Positions 6,144 to 7,983 of a stretch of 7,983 bases of DNA are shown piece after piece. Source of the DNA: Gammaproteobacteria bacterium (GTDB taxonomy: Bacteria > Pseudomonadota > Gammaproteobacteria > Steroidobacterales > SZUA-146). The DNA lies in assembly GCA_013002925.1 (NCBI GenBank), contig JABDLQ010000308.1, forward strand, positions 1-7,983. Direction: 5' to 3'. Every line of letters starts with the position of its first letter. Position 1 is the first letter of the stretch. The notes beneath the pieces are model-generated. The model ran no database searches and had not been told where the DNA came from. It saw only the letters and a program-made list of their open reading frames with translations. The translations under genes and the position numbers were made by a program.

Positions 6144-7013
6144 GTGAAGCGCTTTACATACCTTCCAGTTGCCGCTTTTTGGTCATTGCTCGCCACTACT
6201 ACCGCGAGCGCCGCGCCGATTGATTCCGCCATCACGTATGGCGGCTATGGACTCGCCGGCGTGTTTTTCATCATTCTTGTCATGCTCAAGCGCCAGGCAC
6301 ATGTCGATCGTCAGCTCGCCGACGACACAAAACTCCAGCTCGAGCAGGCAGAACAAGCCGTCTCCCAGTTGCAGGTGGTCCGCGGTGAACTGTCGCAAGC
6401 ACTCAGCGGGACCAAAGCAGAGTTAGTAGCTGCCGAGGAGCAGGGCAAAGAATCAGCTGACATGTTGGCGGCATTGCGCATCCAGGTTGAGCGGGTTGCG
6501 CGTGTAGATGGCTTGACGGGTGTTGCCAACCGCCAACAGTTTGATATCAGTCTGGCGGATGAGATCAAACGCTGTGTCAGAGAGCGCAAGGACGTCAGTC
6601 TTTTATGGGTAGAAATCGACAGCTTTGTGGAATTCAGTGCAGTTTCCGGAGAACAGAAATCCGAGTTTGTGCTGCAACGAGTGGCACAAACTATTTCTGA
6701 CTCCTTTCGTCGCGCCGGTGACCTGGTCGCGCGCGTCGATCATTTCAAGTTTGCCGTTCTGCTGCCCGGTTCCCCGGCATCGACCGCAGCAAAATTTGCT
6801 GAAAAAATGCGTCAGAGCGTTTATGCACAAGCGCTGCCGTTTGCCGCCTCGGACGTGGCAGACCGGGTTACCGTTAGCGTTGGCGTTGTAGCGCTGCCGC
6901 CGGTGCGCATCCACAAATCGGAAAACGCAATTGCGATGGCTGAAAATGCGCTACGTGATGCCCAAAGTAACGGCTATAACCAGATCGCTGTCGGCGAAAG
7001 TGTCGCTGCCTGA
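6144..7013 (+). CDS. Membrane-anchored coiled-coil protein with degenerate GGDEF domain; possible c-di-GMP receptor
   Basis: A GTG start at 6144 gives 289 residues and places a signal sequence at the N terminus (basic KR, hydrophobic core, ASA-AP near residue 23). The frame stays open upstream to a TTG at 6054, but that adds a poor N-terminal extension. GGGAC lies nine bases before the GTG. One membrane helix follows (about 31-48, then LKRQ). A coiled coil spans about 55-118. A GGDEF-fold domain runs from DGLTGVANR (122-130) to about 285. The signature motif is replaced by DHFKF (199-203), so it should not make c-di-GMP. The inhibitory-site motif RxxD is intact five residues before it (RAGD, 190-193). 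This combination is known in c-di-GMP-binding receptors such as PelD and PopA. The likely topology is a short periplasmic N terminus with a cytoplasmic GGDEF domain. It is divergent from gshA and convergent with the thioredoxin-like gene, 15 bp away, with no terminator seen. Confidence 0.85.
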   Translation: MKRFTYLPVAAFWSLLATTTASAAPIDSAITYGGYGLAGVFFIILVMLKRQAHVDRQLADDTKLQLEQAEQAVSQLQVVRGELSQALSGTKAELVAAEEQGKESADMLAALRIQVERVARVDGLTGVANRQQFDISLADEIKRCVRERKDVSLLWVEIDSFVEFSAVSGEQKSEFVLQRVAQTISDSFRRAGDLVARVDHFKFAVLLPGSPASTAAKFAEKMRQSVYAQALPFAASDVADRVTVSVGVVALPPVRIHKSENAIAMAENALRDAQSNGYNQIAVGESVAA

Positions 7014-7028
7014 CGCCTCACGTCGAAT

Positions 7029-7562
7029 CTATTCCGCCAGCAATTTGCCAATAGCTGCCTCAATTTCCAGGGCACGAGGCGTTCCCGAGTGGGTCTCACC
7101 GACCCAGTAACCACGCGCTTTCCCGTTTTTGTCGATCAGATAAAAGGCCGGCCAATAACGATTGCCGAGCGCTGTCCAGTATGCAAAGTCATTATCCATC
7201 ATGATGGGGTGGTGTAATTTGAACTCCGCTGATTTTGCAACCACCGCGGCGCGCTCACGCTCGCGGGCAAATTCGGGGCTGTGAATGCCAATAACTGTAA
7301 ACGCTTCATCCGCCAGTGACGCTTCCAGTGTCGTCAGCCACGGAAACGATCGATAACAGTTCCAGCACTCGAAAGTCCAGACATCGATCAGCACAACCTT
7401 GCCCAGGAGGTCATTACGCTTTAGCGGTGTCGAGTTAATCCACGCAGCTGAATCTGACTGGGTGAATTCCGGCATGACCGGAAACTTTGCTTGCTGTTGC
7501 GCTACCGCCCCTGCCATGAGCACAGCACCCAGTAATGCAATCGCAATTTTGGTTAACATCAT
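7029..7562 (-). CDS. Secreted thioredoxin-fold (TlpA/redoxin-like) protein with CWNC motif
   Basis: The start at 7562 is chosen because GGAGG lies six bases upstream of the ATGATG pair; the frame is open for seven more codons upstream, without such a site. The 177 residues begin with a signal peptide (MMLTKIAIALLGAVLMAGAVA, then QQQ), so the protein acts in the periplasm, or as a soluble exported domain. The fold is thioredoxin-like: KVVLIDVWTFECWNCYRSFPW carries the CxxC redox pair Cys66 and Cys69, and RYWPAFYLID carries the expected cis-proline, Pro138. The sequence around the cysteines resembles the redoxin group with CxNC centres rather than classical DsbA (CPHC) or thioredoxin (CGPC). 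The probable role is thiol-disulfide exchange or reduction of a specific partner; substrate unknown. Its 3' end faces the GGDEF gene. Confidence 0.9.
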   Translation of the reverse strand: MMLTKIAIALLGAVLMAGAVAQQQAKFPVMPEFTQSDSAAWINSTPLKRNDLLGKVVLIDVWTFECWNCYRSFPWLTTLEASLADEAFTVIGIHSPEFARERERAAVVAKSAEFKLHHPIMMDNDFAYWTALGNRYWPAFYLIDKNGKARGYWVGETHSGTPRALEIEAAIGKLLAE

Positions 7563-7568
7563 TTGTAT

Positions 7569-7573
7569 CCTCC
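7569..7573 (-). promoter_or_regulatory. Ribosome binding site of the thioredoxin-like gene
   Basis: GGAGG lies six bases before the ATG at 7562 (nine before the next ATG at 7559). It fixes the start there rather than at the further upstream in-frame ATG at 7583, which lies on the other side of it. Confidence 0.8.
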
Positions 7574-7618
7574 ACAAAATCAAAGGTGCTCCACAATTCA
7601 GACCTTGCCACTTGCCAA

Positions 7619-7627
7619 ATTATGACA
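7619..7627 (-). promoter_or_regulatory. Extended -10 promoter candidate for the thioredoxin-like gene
   Basis: Minus-strand TGTCATAAT contains CATAAT (five of six to TATAAT) with the TG of an extended -10 element. It would start transcription near 7612 and give a leader of about 50 nt. No good -35 is present, as is common for extended -10 promoters. Confidence 0.4.
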
Positions 7628-7793
7628 CGGCGGTGTCCAGGTGATCGGGGAAGTGGCCCGGTTTTATGGCGGCCGACGCGCGCCGATATAAAAACCAGTC
7701 GATGCTTTGCAGAATCGACCGGCCACGGCCTGCGCGCTGCATCAGAATTTGCAGCACAGTGTCGGGTACCCCGGAGCACCGGGTTGATGCCAT
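7620..7793 (-). CDS. Doubtful small reading frame, up to 57 aa
   Basis: An open frame from an ATG at 7793 (or a second ATG at 7742, giving 40 aa) to TAA at 7620, in the same direction as and 57 bp before the thioredoxin-like gene. Its C-terminal half (SILQSIDWFLYRRASAA and on) has an amphipathic look. There is no good ribosome site, an in-frame TGA stands two codons before the first ATG, and the promoter candidate for the next gene overlaps its end. I recognise no family. The rest of the gap 7563-7883 holds only this frame, the promoter candidate and the terminator. Confidence 0.2.
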   Translation of the reverse strand: MASTRCSGVPDTVLQILMQRAGRGRSILQSIDWFLYRRASAAIKPGHFPDHLDTAVS

Positions 7794-7837
7794 CTCTCAG
7801 GTTGTTCAGGCTCGCGCATTATTTTACCGCCAACATG

Positions 7838-7863
7838 AAAACAGGCCTCGCAAGGGAGGCCTG
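7838..7863 (-). terminator. Intrinsic terminator for the gene entering from the right edge
   Basis: A perfect 8-bp stem, CAGGCCTC (7842-7849) with GAGGCCTG (7856-7863), has a six-base loop. On the minus strand it is followed directly by TTTTC. It lies 20 bp after the stop codon at 7884. The plus-strand reading lacks a T-run, so the minus strand is its working direction. Confidence 0.75.
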
Positions 7864-7883
7864 ATGGGTTTATGCACGCCGCG

Positions 7884-7983
7884 CTAATACCGATATCTTT
7901 GATGCGGATAACGAACGCGTGGTGGTGGCGGGGCAAAGCCGCTGTTGCCCCAGCGATATGAGTCACGCCACAGCCGGTTGCGC
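7884..7983 (-). CDS. C-terminal end (32 residues) of an unidentified protein rich in Arg, Pro and Tyr
   Basis: This minus-strand frame enters from the right edge with no stop until TAG at 7886-7884. The visible tail, ending APPPPRVRYPHQRYRY, is basic and aromatic, with a run of four prolines. A good minus-strand terminator follows after 20 bp, which supports a real gene end here. The other minus-strand frames either stop within the first 20 bases or run into the terminator. Too little is present to name a family. Confidence 0.55.
   Translation of the reverse strand, partial: RNRLWRDSYRWGNSGFAPPPPRVRYPHQRYRY

Noticed and set aside
7013..7029. Terminator between the convergent GGDEF and thioredoxin-like genes
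   Set aside because: Only a 4-bp GACG/CGTC pair is present and there is no T-run on either strand.
7742..7966. 74-codon minus-strand frame across the right-edge terminator
   Set aside because: It runs through a good intrinsic terminator and competes with the frame that ends naturally at 7884 just before that terminator.

Overview
The window looks like chromosomal DNA of a free-living gammaproteobacterium, probably a marine or Cellvibrio-like relative of the pseudomonads. The basis is a full-length gamma-proteobacterial GshA, a TonB-dependent outer-membrane receptor, several c-di-GMP-type signalling proteins and a sigma-54-type promoter. This assignment is inference from protein character, not from a database match. 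I see no mobile element, tRNA, rRNA or CRISPR array.

Layout. Positions 1-929 (minus) hold the N-terminal part of a TonB-dependent receptor that runs off the left edge. Positions 1029-1226 (minus) hold a small acidic hypothetical protein. Positions 1227-1538 have no convincing protein gene, but on the plus strand they carry a near-consensus -24/-12 (RpoN) promoter, followed about 100 nt later by a strong intrinsic terminator. I read this as an undescribed RpoN-dependent small RNA. Positions 1539-4201 (minus) hold a two-gene unit: a short receiver-like protein whose stop overlaps by one base the start of a GAF-GGDEF-EAL protein. Positions 4358-5944 (minus) hold gshA. Positions 6144-7013 (plus) hold a membrane-anchored, coiled-coil, degenerate GGDEF protein divergent from gshA. 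Positions 7029-7562 (minus) hold a secreted thioredoxin-fold protein, convergent with it. The right end holds the last 32 codons of another minus-strand gene and its terminator.

How they may work together. The two GGDEF proteins are complementary. The GAF-GGDEF-EAL protein has a spoiled GGDEF signature and no inhibitory site but a complete set of EAL residues, so it probably degrades c-di-GMP. The membrane GGDEF protein has lost the catalytic signature but keeps an RxxD inhibitory-site motif, so it may bind c-di-GMP as a receptor. Between them lies gshA (first step of glutathione synthesis), and next to them is a periplasmic thiol oxidoreductase. A shared redox theme is possible but not shown.

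The strongest new signal is the candidate sRNA at about 1418-1518. It has one hairpin, a long single-stranded A-rich stretch of the (ARN)n kind that Hfq binds, and a GC-rich terminator with eight T. RpoN control plus A-rich Hfq-binding sequence recalls the logic of Pseudomonas CrcZ, but I see no sequence evidence of homology.
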